Below are positions 21,352 through 32,479 of a stretch of DNA of 60,000 nt, piece after piece. Below the pieces are notes generated by a model. The model did not search any database, had not been told where the DNA came from, and was given only the letters and a program-made list of their open reading frames with translations. This DNA is from Cryptomeria japonica (taxonomy: Eukaryota > Streptophyta > Pinopsida > Cupressales > Cupressaceae). How positions within the stretch are numbered: position 1 is the stretch's first letter; each line of letters begins with the position of its first letter. Made by a program: the position numbers and the translations under genes. The stretch is taken from the NCBI RefSeq assembly GCF_030272615.1, contig NC_081409.1:872629927-872689926 (forward strand), read 5' to 3'.

Positions 21352-22506
21352 CTAAGCAATTGCTTGTTTGATCTCTTCGAAACCGGCCCTCCCCTCCTTG
21401 GTCCAACTGAAAGCCAAGTTTTTCTTCAACATGGAAGTGAGGGGTTTTACCATGGTGGCAAGGTTAGGAATGAAGCTCCTCACAAAGTTGATCCTACCAA
21501 GGAAACTTTGCAATCCTTTCTTGTGACTGGGGAGTGGAAGAGAAAGAATAGCTTCCACTCGCTCTGGATCAATGGTCAAACCCTCCTTGGATACGATGTG
21601 TCCTAGCAATCTTCCTTGATTAGTAGCAAATACACACTTGCTAGGGTTCAAGGACACACCATACTCCCTGCATTTCATGAACACCTGCTCAAGATGACCA
21701 AGATGGTCAGCTGCATGCTTTGAATAAACAGTTATGTCATCAAGGTATACAAGCACAAACTTTGCTAAAACACCCTTGAAAGCCATGTCCATTGCTCTTT
21801 GGAACGTGGCACCTACATTGGTTAGCCCAAAGGGCATTTTACAATAAGCATAGGTACCCCACTTAGTAGTAAATACAGTCTTGTATTAGTCTGATTCTTG
21901 GACCAAGATCTGATTGTAGCTTGAATACCCATCCAAGAATGAAAATCTTTCCAAGCCACTGACCCTTTGGAGAATCTGCTCCATAGAGGGAAGGGGATAG
22001 TGATCCTTGAGGGAGGCTCTATTGAGATCCCTAAAGTCTCAAAATAGTTTGATTTCCCCATTCTTCTTTCTTACAGGGACAAGGTTGGCCACCCAGGAGG
22101 AGTGCTTGATAGGGAAGATGATATTGGCTTCTATGAGCTTGGTCAACTCCTTCCTCATTAGTGGCTCAATCTTGGGGTTTATTGGCCTTTGCTTTTGTCT
22201 AACTGGCTTTGCATCCGGGTTTAGCTCTATAGTATGCTGGGCTAAGCTAGGGTCAAAACCCTTCAAATCTTCATAGGTCCAAGCAACTATGTCATCATAT
22301 TTTTGGCAAAGCTCAACAAAGGCCTCTTGCTCGGTTGAGGAACACACCTTGCCCAAGTTTAAGGACCTACCCTCAATAACAGCAACTAGCTTGTAATCAC
22401 CCCTCTTTGCAGCCAAGTACATCTTCTTCTTCAACTGATCATCTGAGTTGAAAATGCCTTCCAAGGTAACTAGACCTTTAGGCAACTTGTTGGAGTTGAG
22501 CTGCAT
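21352..22506 (-). pseudogene. G1 reverse transcriptase (decayed)
   Basis: Minus strand. The N-terminal part (22506-22039) includes HTIELNPDAKPVRQKQR and NLVPVRKKNGEIKL. After a broken stretch the palm follows (21837-21352) with MPFGLTNVGATFQRAM and the catalytic motif LVYLDDITVYSK, then PLPSHKKGLQSFLGRINFVR. Stops occur near 22039 and 21890. It converts element RNA to DNA in intact relatives; this copy is inactive. Confidence 0.88.
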
Positions 22507-22527
22507 GATTTGATCTCCATACTGGTC

Positions 22528-23072
22528 TTACAGCTTAGACTGATTTTTAGTAGAAAACTCTGCTTCATTTTGCAAGAAGTTGACGATTTGCTGATTGCTT
22601 TCGAACACTTGCCAATTTACCTGATTGTCTGGGACAGCAGGCCTCGCAACAAGCCCGATGTGTTGCTCCTTCTCACTTGCAACATGCGTTGGTATGTCGA
22701 ATTGAGCACCAACCGCTGCAATCCTATCAACATGCTTGTTCAGACTTCTAGGAATGTTCTGGATATTGAAGGCCTCGAATCCTTCAATCAAATCCCAAAC
22801 CCTGTGTTTGTATGATTTGAGTAGGTTGTTTTTTGCTACACTTTGGCTCGGATGTGGTTAACAACCAACTCACTATCTCCAAATACTTGCAAAGATCTAA
22901 TCTTTCTGCTTTGTGCAAGTTGGAGACCTTGGATCAAGGCTTCATACTCAGCGACATTGTTGGTGCAACCAAATTGAAGCCTAAAAGAGAAGAAATATTT
23001 CTCCTGCTCAGGAGAAACAAGCATCACACTGGCACCTGCACCATTCTTGTTTCTTGAACCATCAAAAAACAT
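22528..23072 (-). pseudogene. G1 second RNase H-like domain, N-terminal to RT
   Basis: The minus-strand frame from 23072 reads MFFDGSRNKNGAGASVML, then NNVAEYEALIQGLQLA, then QVFGDSELVVNHI. Asp, Glu and Asp sit as in the plant/archaeal-type RNase H fold. After a one-base shift near 22830 it continues VWDLIEGFEAFNIQ...KHVDRIAAVGAQF, the usual C-terminal helix. The domain lies between protease and RT. In the Tat group an extra archaeal-type RNase H is known; the position upstream of RT is worth checking. Confidence 0.75.
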
Positions 23073-23319
23073 GTTCCATAACCCCTCTGAGTCTCCTTGT
23101 GTCTTGATGAGGTTAGGGATAGGAGTATTCTCTTAATGGATACAATAGGTGCCAAGCCCAGTCTCTTCAGTCTCAGCTAATGGATCAAACTGAAAAGCAT
23201 TGGCCCATTCGTCCAACAAGCAATCAGGGACCTCCTGCAAAAGAGTAGGAGGCTCACGGACAATACACTCCTTCCCCTCTTCATGCAAAGTGCAGTTTGT
23301 GTTTATAGGGCTGGGGGTG
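23073..23319 (-). pseudogene. G1 linker between protease and RNase H
   Basis: The frame INTNCTLHEEGKECIVREPP continues to 23133 and then stops. It joins in frame to the protease side (HIEPYT at about 26210) once the E3 insertion is removed. Confidence 0.6.
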
Positions 23320-24179
23320 TGTTGATGTGTCTTTTGTACACGACCAAACACAGAATAAAATACCTAAAGGTACCTTATCCTCTCTTGAACAAAGTTTCCC
23401 GACTGCTGAAGATCTCGCCGAAGGATTAGTCAGAGTAACTCCAAGGTTCTTGTATGCAGGTTCTCTACGTGTGGATAAGCTTCTCGTGGTATGATGTGAT
23501 TTTGCTGGAATCACAAGGGGACTTACGTTTGACTGCCTGACATCTTATTTGCTTTAGATATTGCTGGAACGTGAGATTTTACTGGTCCTGGATTTTGAAA
23601 AAAAAGGAAAAAGGAGAAGGATTGAAACGGGATCTATTTCTAATACTAAGAATGTAAGAGTAATGAATGACCTTTGATGAAATTCTACCTAAGTCTTGCT
23701 TTGACATCCCGGGACCATCTCCACAAGGTTAGTGCGATCTTCTGAGGAAAGCTTTATGATGTTCAAATCACCGCTACAAGCATGGACACCATCAGGCTGA
23801 TGCATATCAATGAAGAAGCGACAATTGAAGTTAAGCTTAAGCTGAATGATTCCAATTGACTACACAAGGCAAGTCTGCAATCAACAAACTGCTAGTAGTA
23901 TGGATATACAAATTTCACCATCAATCATACACATTTCTTCCACTCATCTAATAACATGAAATCAAATTTGAGAAGTATATAGACCATGAAAATTGTTGAA
24001 TCAACCCATAGAATTCACCATTTCTTCAATGAAGTTTACAAGTCTTTTACAACAACATCTTGGCAACAATCTTTGCCTTCTCTTTCTACTCTACCTATTT
24101 CCTACTCTCTGACTATTCACTACTAGCTATTCTAACCTCTATGAACTAACTATTAACCTTTACAAATGAGGAGCCAGGG

Positions 24180-24270
24180 CTTATATAGAGAAACCCTTTA
24201 CAAATAGACAGCTCTGATTGATTTAGAATCAATGGCTAGGATTACAAGATAGAAACCCTAATTAGGGTTT
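24180..24270 (-). promoter_or_regulatory. E3 telo-box palindrome and TATA box
   Basis: The perfect palindrome AAACCCTAATTAGGGTTT lies at 24253-24270 and CTCTATATAAGCCC at about 24177-24190 (minus strand). Spacing and order match E1 and E2. The predicted transcript would run through the terminal 860 bp and out into G1. Confidence 0.55.
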
Positions 24271-24634
24271 GTTACAACAAACCTCAGCCAATTAGAAAAT
24301 TGCATTCCAGGAGTGAGGACCAATAGGAAGTAGGGGTAGGTGCCTCGAAGTTTGTGTTGTCCCCGATGAGTCAGGTACATTGAATCTGGACATGTTGAGG
24401 AGGACCAATCCGACTGGAGGAATGATGACTGGGATGCCACCTTGTCTGACACTTGTAACTTGGTTGATGTTCAATTTGATGAGGCTGAGAAGCCAACTTT
24501 AATTAACTCTTCTGAAACTATCTGCTTCTTCAACAGACCTTTGCTTTGACCTCCTTTGTCTTTGATGAGCTAGATGGATGGTGCACCTTTCCTTGAAATG
24601 CTGGCATCGCCTTCCTTTATCATCTTGTGGTTCC

Positions 24635-24802
24635 TTAGTGTGGCAAAGTGAAGGTTCTGGAGGTAGCTAGCAATTCCTCGAACACCTTGAGTCTTCCCTT
24701 TTTCCTATGGAACGTCCTTGACGATGATGGACTGGAATTGGTCGTCCTTGATGATGCTGGACTGGAAGAGCTCGCCCTTGTCCTGGCTTGGTCTTCTTTC
24801 AT
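24635..24802 (-). CDS. Short ORF of E3 behind a splice-acceptor-like site
   Basis: An ATG at 24802 directly follows TTTGTTTTGTAG, a good plant 3' splice site. The frame gives 55 residues: MKEDQARTRASS, a Ser-rich repeat encoded by a duplicated stretch, then a basic segment ending LPH before TAA. It occupies the place where E2 starts its large ORF, but I see no convincing sequence match to it. It could be a degenerate remnant or a different captured exon. Whether it is translated is unknown. Confidence 0.3.
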   Translation of the reverse strand: MKEDQARTRASSSSPASSRTTNSSPSSSRTFHRKKGRLKVFEELLATSRTFTLPH

Positions 24803-24943
24803 CTACAAAACAAACCAAAAGATGATTAAGGACACATAATAAATTCATTTCAAAATAGCATTTTCACCTTAAATCATCAACAAGAAGATTTTAAAAAGAA
24901 ACTTGCTCAAGATTCTCCCCAGGGGCAGGCCCTATAAGAATTT

Positions 24944-25665
24944 CGCCCTGGACCCTTTGGAAGGGTCAGGAGCGAATTTTGCATTCCTGACTCAAATTCT
25001 TCTCACTTTGTGACCGTACTTGCTTAGATACATGCCCAAAGATGCCCTCCTTCTCAACCAACACCAAGCTTGATGTAAATTTGGGGCAAAAAGAGAGGTT
25101 TTAAGAATTTCGCTTTGGACCCTTTGGAAGGGTCAGGAGCGAAATTTGTATTTTAGGACAAAATCCATTATGTCTCTACTCCAAAATGCCTTCCAAGGCA
25201 AGCACACACTAGTCTTCTCTCCACCAAGGCTTGGGAATCCATCTCTTGATCTTCATCATGAGCAATTTAGGTGAAATTTAGAATTTCGCTTTGGACCCTT
25301 TGGAAGGGTCAAGAGCGAAATTCAAGTTTTAGGTCTCAACTCTTCATTTCCTTCACTTCAATTTATCTTGCAAGGCAAAGCAACATCATTTCAACCTCGA
25401 CCATGCCTTAGGACTCAAAGCCTTAACTTGACACAAGGAGGAAATAGGTAGATTGAAGAATTTCGCTATGGACCCTTTGGAAGGGTCAGGAGCGAAATTC
25501 TCCTTCTAGGCAAAATCTTCATCTCTCTAAGCGCCCAACTACCTCCTCAGGCAAGAACATACCCAATCACCCCCCAACATGCCAACGCCTAGTAAAAACA
25601 AGGAAAAAAAATAAGGGTTATAAGGATTTTTCGCTCTAGATCCTTTGGAAGGGTTAGGAACGAAA
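24944..25665 (-). repeat. Five-unit hairpin array of E3
   Basis: Imperfect palindromes near 24944, 25109, 25283, 25461 and 25628, about 172 bp apart. On the plus strand each has TTTCGC..TGGACCCTTTGG followed by AAGGGTCAGGAGCGAAA. The unit at 25628 has changed bases but keeps pairing through G.T wobbles on the plus strand. The spacers are unrelated to each other. Same motif and spacing as the 15-unit array in E2. Confidence 0.8.
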
Positions 25666-26204
25666 TTTGACATTTTGGCCTCTCCGTCAGGATTATTTTA
25701 TGGAATAATACTTTAAGTTATATTCCATATATACTGTCAAGATGTTTGAGAGTGGTTTCGGACCTCCAGGAGTTATAATGCAAAATCTAGTTTTTGGAGG
25801 ATTCTTCAGTTTTCCAGACAATCAAATTTCGGGATCAAGAAGACATTCCAGACTTAGCCAAATTTCAGGGTATTTGAAGATCAGGATGACATTCCAGACT
25901 TCGTCACTCACCAATTTGACCTAACTCGGACCTTCAAAGATGATATTCACTCACCAAGCAAGACACAACTAGCAACAAGAGAAAAACCAGGCCCTAAGGA
26001 AGACTCTCAAAGAAACCCTGATTCTGGGGCCCCGTGGACTCACCCTAGCTCAAGCAAAGCCTGCCATCCTAGTGATCCCCCTGGCGACACTCAAAATGCA
26101 AAGGTTAACAGACAAAACCCTAAAAACCTAGAAAGCAAACCCCAAAAAGCAAAAAAGTAGGGGTCACCATTTGCAATGGGGCGATGTGTGAATACGTCAC
26201 AACA

Positions 26205-27024
26205 GGGTGTAGGGCTCAATGTGGTTTTGGGCAATGGGCTCTGCCCTTATGGTGACCTTGGTACCATACCTTGTTCGAAATAGCATGTGGGACCAATCAG
26301 AAGACAGGTACCCACCTATCTTGGCGATGAAGTCTCTCGACAAGTAGATGGCAAAGAAAGCAGGGAGGTCGATGATTGATACGTCTTGCAAGACAGTGCA
26401 ACCAGGGCATGCATGCAAGGTTAACTTCAATTTTTTTACAACCCCAACTATCTTAATAGAAGTGCCATCCAATTGCACCACCCCTTTGGTCACAGGTTCC
26501 TATTCTATGCCAAGAAGATTAGCTACCTTCTTAGGCATGACTGAGCTACTAGCTCCTGAGTCTATCATGCAATTGCGAACTAAGTTATCTCCTATTATTA
26601 AGGAGAGATAGAAGGGGGGAGGCTTGCTGATCTTACTTGAATCTTCCTCCTCCTTGGATTGCACCAAACTGGTGGAGACTACCTTTTTGTTGACTGCTGC
26701 CTCATCACCTGACTGATCGACATCCTTCAGTGCCTCTTTAAGCAAATCCCTTTGGGATGGGATCGAAAGGGCCTCCCACATAGTGACATTGAGGTTGGCC
26801 TTCTTCATCTGATCAACTATGTTGAAAGGAACACCAGCTGATTTTAGGGGCCCCTTTGAGGCTACAAGGTCTACTTTTGCTCTTTGGACGACTTGGGCCT
26901 CCTCCTGCCTCTTGCTCCCTTGCATGGTATTTTGGCTTGTATCATGGACAGCTACATTGAGCGTTGGAGCTTGGGCTGATGTTGAAGGTGAGGCAGCCTC
27001 CATGGCTCTCTTCTTTGACCTCAT
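26205..27024 (-). pseudogene. G1 protease region (decayed)
   Basis: The minus frame from 27024 ends in a retropepsin with an intact active-site motif (NCMIDSGASSSVMPKKVANLL). One in-frame TAG at about 26500 separates it from the rest (QLDGTSIKIVGVVKKLKL, DLPAFFAIYLSRDFIAKIGGYL), which runs to the E3 insertion. It cleaves the Gag-Pol precursor in active relatives. Another in-frame stop (27028) separates it from Gag. Confidence 0.85.
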
Positions 27025-28212
27025 ATACTATAGCATAGACTCACCATTTGTTTGGTTCGAACCACAGAATTCTGCCTCTTGCCAATAGACAAAGGTAGAA
27101 TCCCCTTGCAAGTAAGCCTGAGTGCCAACACTAGGCTGATTTGGGTCATATTGCTGGCCAGAAGTGCTCGGCTCATCCTGCACCACTATTGCTTGGACAA
27201 ACCCTCCACTTTGGCATGCACCTTGGTTGTGTGACAGATTGCATGGTTGACACAAATCTTGCTCTTGAGCGAGGTAATTTTGCATGGGAACTATCGCTTT
27301 TGAGTTGCTTGCAGCTGTGGGGTTCACACTATTCAAAGGTCTGGCGTTGCTCCATTGGTTTTGCCCTTGAAAGGGTGGCCTATTCTGCTGATAGTTCTGA
27401 TTTTGTCCCTGGTTAGGTCTGCTATGTTGGGCTTGTTGCCTCTTTAGCGTCACCAACTCATTGCTAAAGTTTTGCAATAGAGCCTTGACCTCATGGAGCT
27501 CATTTGAGGATGTAGAGGGCGTGGATGGTTGACTTGTGGAATTCATGGGGATAAGAGCCAAGGTGGGTTGTTGAGTAGGAGCTTCTAGGAAGAGAGGCAT
27601 CGGAGGCCTTGGAGATATCTTCCCAGCCTGAATCAAACAATTTTCTGCCCTGATGGCTATGTCATATGCACACAGTAAAGAGGCTCCACCCATTGATTAT
27701 ACCATGACAACTATATCGCTGTTGAGAGCTCCAAGATAATACAAGAAGGCATGATTTGGAGATGGCTTCACTAGAGCAAGAATTCTATTCCATGTCTTAT
27801 GGAATCTGAAATTGAAATCTCCCATGAACTCGTGGGGTGCCCTCTTGATCGTAGTCAACTGCTCCACAAGTGATAGGTGGTCACTTTTGTCTTCGAAATG
27901 GTTGCACAACCTCTCCCCCAATTCATCCCAATTGTGAATGGAGCTAGATGCCAACCCTCTATACCACTGCAAAGCTTTGCCTTTCAAAGATGTGGCTAAG
28001 AGTCTGACAGCAACATCATCCTGGGTGATATTATGGATGGAGCAGATGTTTGCAATGTCTTGAATGTGCTCAATGGGCGTAGTAGTTGTTTCACCACTGA
28101 AGTATGGTATACTCTTCAACGCAGCCACTGGTATGTCATTCCATTGAGTCAAAATAAGGTGACTCCCCCCATTGAAGGTAACAAAAACTTGATTTCTTGC
28201 CATGTGAAACAA
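27025..28212 (-). pseudogene. gag: G1 Gag (decayed)
   Basis: Minus strand from about 28212. The core shows IPYFSGETTTTPIEHIQD and LKGKALQWYRGLASSSIHNW. One in-frame TAA lies at about 27694-27696 and a TAG at 27028, probably a mutated CAG. A Cys/His cluster (CQPCNLSHNQGAC) near 27240 is a slightly irregular zinc knuckle. The C-terminal half is Gln/Asn-rich. Confidence 0.85.
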
Positions 28213-28756
28213 TGGTCTATTGATATGAATGGTGGGAGCCCTTGATAGTAATGGTCTTGTGAATGGAGGGGTAGAATGAGACCTGGGAGATGGAGTGTTT
28301 ATAACCCTGACCTCCCTAACTGGTTATAATGAAGGTCTACCTCTCCGCCTTCTAGAGCCTGAAGATGAGAGTTCTTCGAATAGGAAACTACCTCTAGAAG
28401 ACGCCCTTGTATGAATTTTGGGCATGAAATCCAAAGCTACAACAAGTCATGAGCGAGCAAAGACTTCGGAACCTCAGGGTTAAGCACTTCGGAACCCGGG
28501 GGTTCCGGACCTCCGGAGTAGCGAACTTCGGAACCTGGGGGTTCCGAACTTCTGGAGTTGTGAGAGTTGCGATGACTTGGGAACCTAGGGGTTCCAAAGT
28601 CCCAGAGTTATGAACTTCGTGTGAACAAGAACTAGACCCTAGGCAGAGTCGCCAAGTGCTTGAAAGGTGATTGCCTCTAAAGGCTGAAACACTAAGAATT
28701 AGCACTGAATCCTTAGCATGTATGTCGAACTAAGTCCCACCAGGTGTGCCAAAAAT
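28213..28756 (-). other. G1 leader with primer site and stray hairpin units
   Basis: Next to the LTR end at 28757 the minus strand reads ATTTTTGGCACACCTGGTGG, the usual form of the primer-site region in such Ty3 elements. Around 28450-28620 there are three or four GGAACC/GGTTCC hairpin units of the kind that fill the LTR, here outside it. No gene. Confidence 0.65.
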
Positions 28757-29031
28757 TGTTATCACAAAAGCTCGCACCCTTGCTAAGCTATCAACTCATA
28801 AACCTTGTGAAACATGGAAACAACCCCGAATTGTGGGACCTTGCGCAAGGGGGTTGAATCTCTGAAGAAGGTCGGCTTCCTTCTCAATCTAGGTGTAGGT
28901 GTTGAACCAACTCAACACTTCAAACTAACTCCTAGGCCTATCCTAACAAATTGCAGAGGTAAAGGGAAGAGAGAAATGCTTAAAACAAAAGGTGGTGAAG
29001 CACCAAGAAGAATTTGTTTCTCTCCAGAAAA
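28757..29031 (-). repeat. Remnant of the G1 5' LTR (last 275 bp)
   Basis: The plus strand begins TGTTATCACAAAAGC at 28757, the complement of the LTR 3' end, and matches 7483-7760 closely. It stops at 29031, where an oppositely oriented LTR begins. Confidence 0.75.
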
Positions 29032-30681
29032 TGTTGTCATTTTATGACACCCTTGGTCCATCAGTAAGAACCGATCAGAGATACGATCCATGGACCAACG
29101 CTGCCCTAGTTGATCAAGGAGAAAGCAGAAGAATCATGAAGTGTGAGGTGTTGCCTTGCCCGGAGGAAGTTCCTCCCTTAGCCTTTTCTTCCTTCCCCGG
29201 AATTCAGGAACCCTGAGGCTCTGAAGTTCCTTCTCTTTGCCTTCTCTCGCTTTTCCTTCTTCGAAACCCTGAGGTTCTGAAGTTCCCTCTTCATTTTCTT
29301 CTTTCCCAGAACTTCGGAGCCCCGAGGTTCCAAAATTCTTTTCTCTTCTTCTTTCCTTTCCCGAAATTCCGGAACCCCAAGGTTCCGAAGTTCCTTTCCC
29401 TTGCCTTCTCCGGAACCCCAGAACCCCGAGGTTCCGAAGTTCCCTCCTAGCCTTTCTTCCTTCCTTTCTCCGAAACCCCGAGGTTCCGAAGTTCTCTTCC
29501 TTTGCTTCCCATCTTCCTTCTCGGAACTCCGGAACCCCGAGGTTCCGAAGTTCCTTCCTTAGCCCTTTTATCAGTTTCCTGCTGCTCTCTTTTCTCCTTC
29601 CCAAAACCCCTAGGTTCTGAAGTTCTTTCCTTGTCTTCCCCACTTCGGGAACCCGAGTTTCCAAATTCCTCGGACTTCTTTCCAGCTAGCAACACTTTTG
29701 GATGGCGTGATCAACACTCAAATCTTAAAATGCTCCGACCGCTTTGGTGACTTATGCATCTTCTTTTGTGGAGCCACAGGGGTGCATTTAATGTTTTTGG
29801 CAGGATTTCCATCAGGAGAGGTACGGGGCCATGCTTGTTGTGGTGACTTATGTCATGTCTGCATGCTCTGACTTTGGAAGGTCAGTCAATCCACCCTTCT
29901 CAGGGTTGCCTTTTCAAGGTATGGCTAGGTTGCTTGCATGCACATAAGTCAAGTGCTTGCACTTCCCTGCACTCTCACACTGACATGCAGGGGTCATGAT
30001 CACTCTTGTAACCATTTTTCTATATACAGGTTGTTAAGCCCCATTGTAAAGGGTTCTCTCCCTGTTGGCTTAAGCTATTCTATGCTCTCCCACTTCTCTT
30101 GTATTTATCTTGCATTTATGCAACCTTAAGTTTGGCCATTGGCCTTATAATGAATTGAAATTACCATTCTTCCCTTCCTTCAACTTATGTATGTTGTGTA
30201 TGTTCTCTTACCTTCATCATAGGTGTATGTTTTGTGACTCTTCTCTCATATATGTTGTGTTTACTTGTTTCTGAGTGTGACTTGTGGGAAATCTTCTCCC
30301 CTTTGACATTCAGCAAATTCTAACCTCCATACATGCGTTGGGATCACTCATACAACTGAAGTTGTGCATCTCCTGGGTATTTCAGTTGATTCTTTGTGTC
30401 ATTTCGGGTAGGGAGAGAAACAATCTCTTTTTGGTGCATCACCTCCTTTTGTTTTTAAGCATTTCTCTCTTCCCTTTACCTCTGGAATTTGTTAGGATAG
30501 GCCTAGAAGTTAGTTTGAAGTGTTGAGTTGGTTCAACACCTGCACCTGGATTGAGAAGGAAGTTGTCCTTCTCCGGAGATTCAACCCCCTTACGCAAGGT
30601 CCCACACTTTGGGGTTGTTTCCATGTTTCACAAGGTTGCTGAGTTGATAGCTCGGCAAGGGTGCGAGCTTTTGTGATAACA
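29032..30681 (+). repeat. Complete G1-family LTR in inverted orientation at the 5' end of G1
   Basis: Begins TGTTGTCATTTTATG and ends TTTTGTGATAACA on the plus strand, opposite to the G1 remnant beside it. 1,650 bp; about ten hairpin units at 29200-29660; TATA-like CTATATACAGG near 30022. No target duplication surrounds it (left ...AGAAAA, right ATATC). Together with 28757-29031 it forms terminal inverted repeats of roughly 280 bp, so this end of G1 was rearranged. Confidence 0.75.
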
Positions 30682-30800
30682 ATATCCTCATGTGGTAGTA
30701 CCATTCTGGTTCATCATAGACAATAAATTTGTCAAAATCACCATGCAAGAGTATTTATTTCTTTTTCTTGTTCATTTCCCTAGCAGAATCGCCAAAAATC
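30682..30800 (-). pseudogene. G0 gag N-terminal end and primer-site region
   Basis: Minus strand: after an LTR end CTAACA come ATTTTTGGCGATTCTGCTAG, a Ty3 primer-site region, and ATGAACAAG. This continues across the G1 insertion to 7482 and below. It shows that G1 inserted into the start of G0. Confidence 0.6.
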
Positions 30801-32479
30801 TGTTAGTTTACAAATTTGCCACTTAACTTTGTATTCCCACTCCCAAACAAATGACAAATGAAACTACCAGTTGAGTCAGATAAAATGATATTTCATATCT
30901 ACTCTCTACTTATTTTAAAAGGTGCAGCTACCTTCTGATAATATGCAATAAATGAAAACCATGTGTGCTTTTAACCAAAAAGCAAATGAAAGGTGTAGCT
31001 TTTAACCAGAAGACTTTTAAAGGCAATAATAACAACCAAATTTAGAAAAAGATAGAATGCAAAGATTTTACACTAAAATATACAGATCACAACAACTTCC
31101 AATTAAATCACTGTCATAATATCCATTCAAAGACGAATCATCCATAACATAAACATGAAAATAATTTCAATCACTTTTGACGATGATAAGAAATTATCCA
31201 AACGGTGGTACATTCAACATAAGAAGAATAAACCATTCATCAACCATAAAGCAAAGTTTTTGATTTTTGGAAACCTATTCAAATAGCTTTCATTAATTAT
31301 CCCTTTAGTAATTACATTAACACCTCCCCCAAAATAGTTAAAAGGAGGACCCCCTATAGAGGTTTATAGCCAAGTCTTAATAATTGTCATCAAAGATAAC
31401 GGCTTCTTGAGGACAAACATTTTTAAAGATAATTAAATAAGATACTATAAAAAAAGATGGCCCAGTGTCTTTTCATTCACTGAAATGATTCCACCCCTAA
31501 TTTGTGGATACATCTACCAATTGGTCCCGATTTTGTATATTCAAAGCTCTTGCAACAATTTCAGAATCAATTCTTGTAATGACCAAACCGTAATAAGCTC
31601 AAATTTCTTGGGAATCAGTCGGAGAGATATTTCTATGCTGCATCTTTCTCAAGATATCCTGAAGGCATTTGTCTCCCATATTTGTATTTTTTATACCATA
31701 AAGTCTGTCTTCTATTGTTGGTGACACTAGAGAGAACTAGAATTTCAAGCACAATAAACAATCAACCAGAAATTTCGTAATACTAGATTCCAGCAAGTGA
31801 GCTTGCAAAAGACTCAGAGGGAGTGCATCACACAGGCTCATGAGAGAAATACTACAGCTTTCGAAACAACTTGTTTTGAAAGAATGGTTATATTACAAAG
31901 AGAGGAGGTAAAAAAAAGGGGTGGATTGATTCTAACCTGTCTCTTTGCTACTCTACAACCTTGTGCGTGCCTTAGAAAACTCAAAGTTCTTGTTGCTGCG
32001 TGCTTGGGATGGAAATAAAATTAGAAAGATGGTGGCTATTTTAAGGATCAAGGCATTAATTGCATTTAATTCTAACAGCTAGGTTACCGCATTCTTTCTT
32101 GAAAATTGTGTTAACAAACTTTGCATGACTTCCATCACCTAATTGCTATTAATGGGCTGAACTGACTAATGACATGAAAAGACAATGCCTTGAGAGTAGA
32201 AAAAGCTTTGAGTCAAGCGGTCAGTAAAATGTTGAACTGTTGAACTATGCTAGTGAAGGGTACACGGGTTCCAACATCTCCCAACTGACCGACCACAAAA
32301 GAATATGCTTTGAGGATAGTGTCGGGAATTTCTTGAACTTATGAACTGAAAGGAAAAGGTTCGAAAACTTGTTAATCTTATCAACTGGGTACAAAGGCTC
32401 GACAAATGCCCGACCACAAACAAGGCTTGGCAACATTAAGTGGACAAGTCGCGATAAAGAGAAAGATATGTAACAAGGT

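Larger units (their letters stand above)
23320..26204 (-). mobile_element. E3: 2.9-kb member of the E1/E2 family with the ORF region replaced or deleted
   Basis: On the plus strand it starts TGTTGATGTG and ends GTCACAACA. It is flanked by a perfect GGGTG duplication (23315-23319 and 26205-26209), and the G1 reading frame closes across the excision. On the minus strand it has a 5' end (TGTTGTGACG...) with a small hairpin, a five-unit hairpin array (24944-25665), a possible acceptor and ATG at 24802, about 490 bp in place of the 3.2-kb ORF of E2, a telo-box palindrome, a TATA box and a terminal tail of about 860 bp. The two ends do not form direct LTRs, so it behaves as a single solo-LTR-like unit. 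Confidence 0.85.
7483..30681 (-). mobile_element. G1: Ty3/gypsy element on the minus strand, holding three nested insertions
   Basis: In minus-strand order the element has a damaged 5' LTR region (30681-28757), a primer-site region after GATAACA at 28756, gag (28212-27028), protease (27024 to about 26205), RNase H-like (23072-22528), RT (22506-21352), degenerate RNase H (to 20892), integrase (18695-17505) and a 3' LTR (9415-7483). Three insertions with their own TSDs (9600-17453, 18719-20839, 23320-26204) interrupt it. Removing 23320-26204 plus one GGGTG copy restores an open frame across the junction. The outer flanks are ATATA (7478-7482) and ATATC (30682-30686), a possible TSD with one mismatch. 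The native length without insertions is about 10.3 kb. Confidence 0.8.

Noticed and set aside
28757-30681. Foldback or Mutator-like element with ~280-bp terminal inverted repeats
   Set aside because: The outer sequence is clearly the G1 LTR end followed by its primer-site region, and there is no 8-11 bp target duplication; it is an inverted LTR arrangement.
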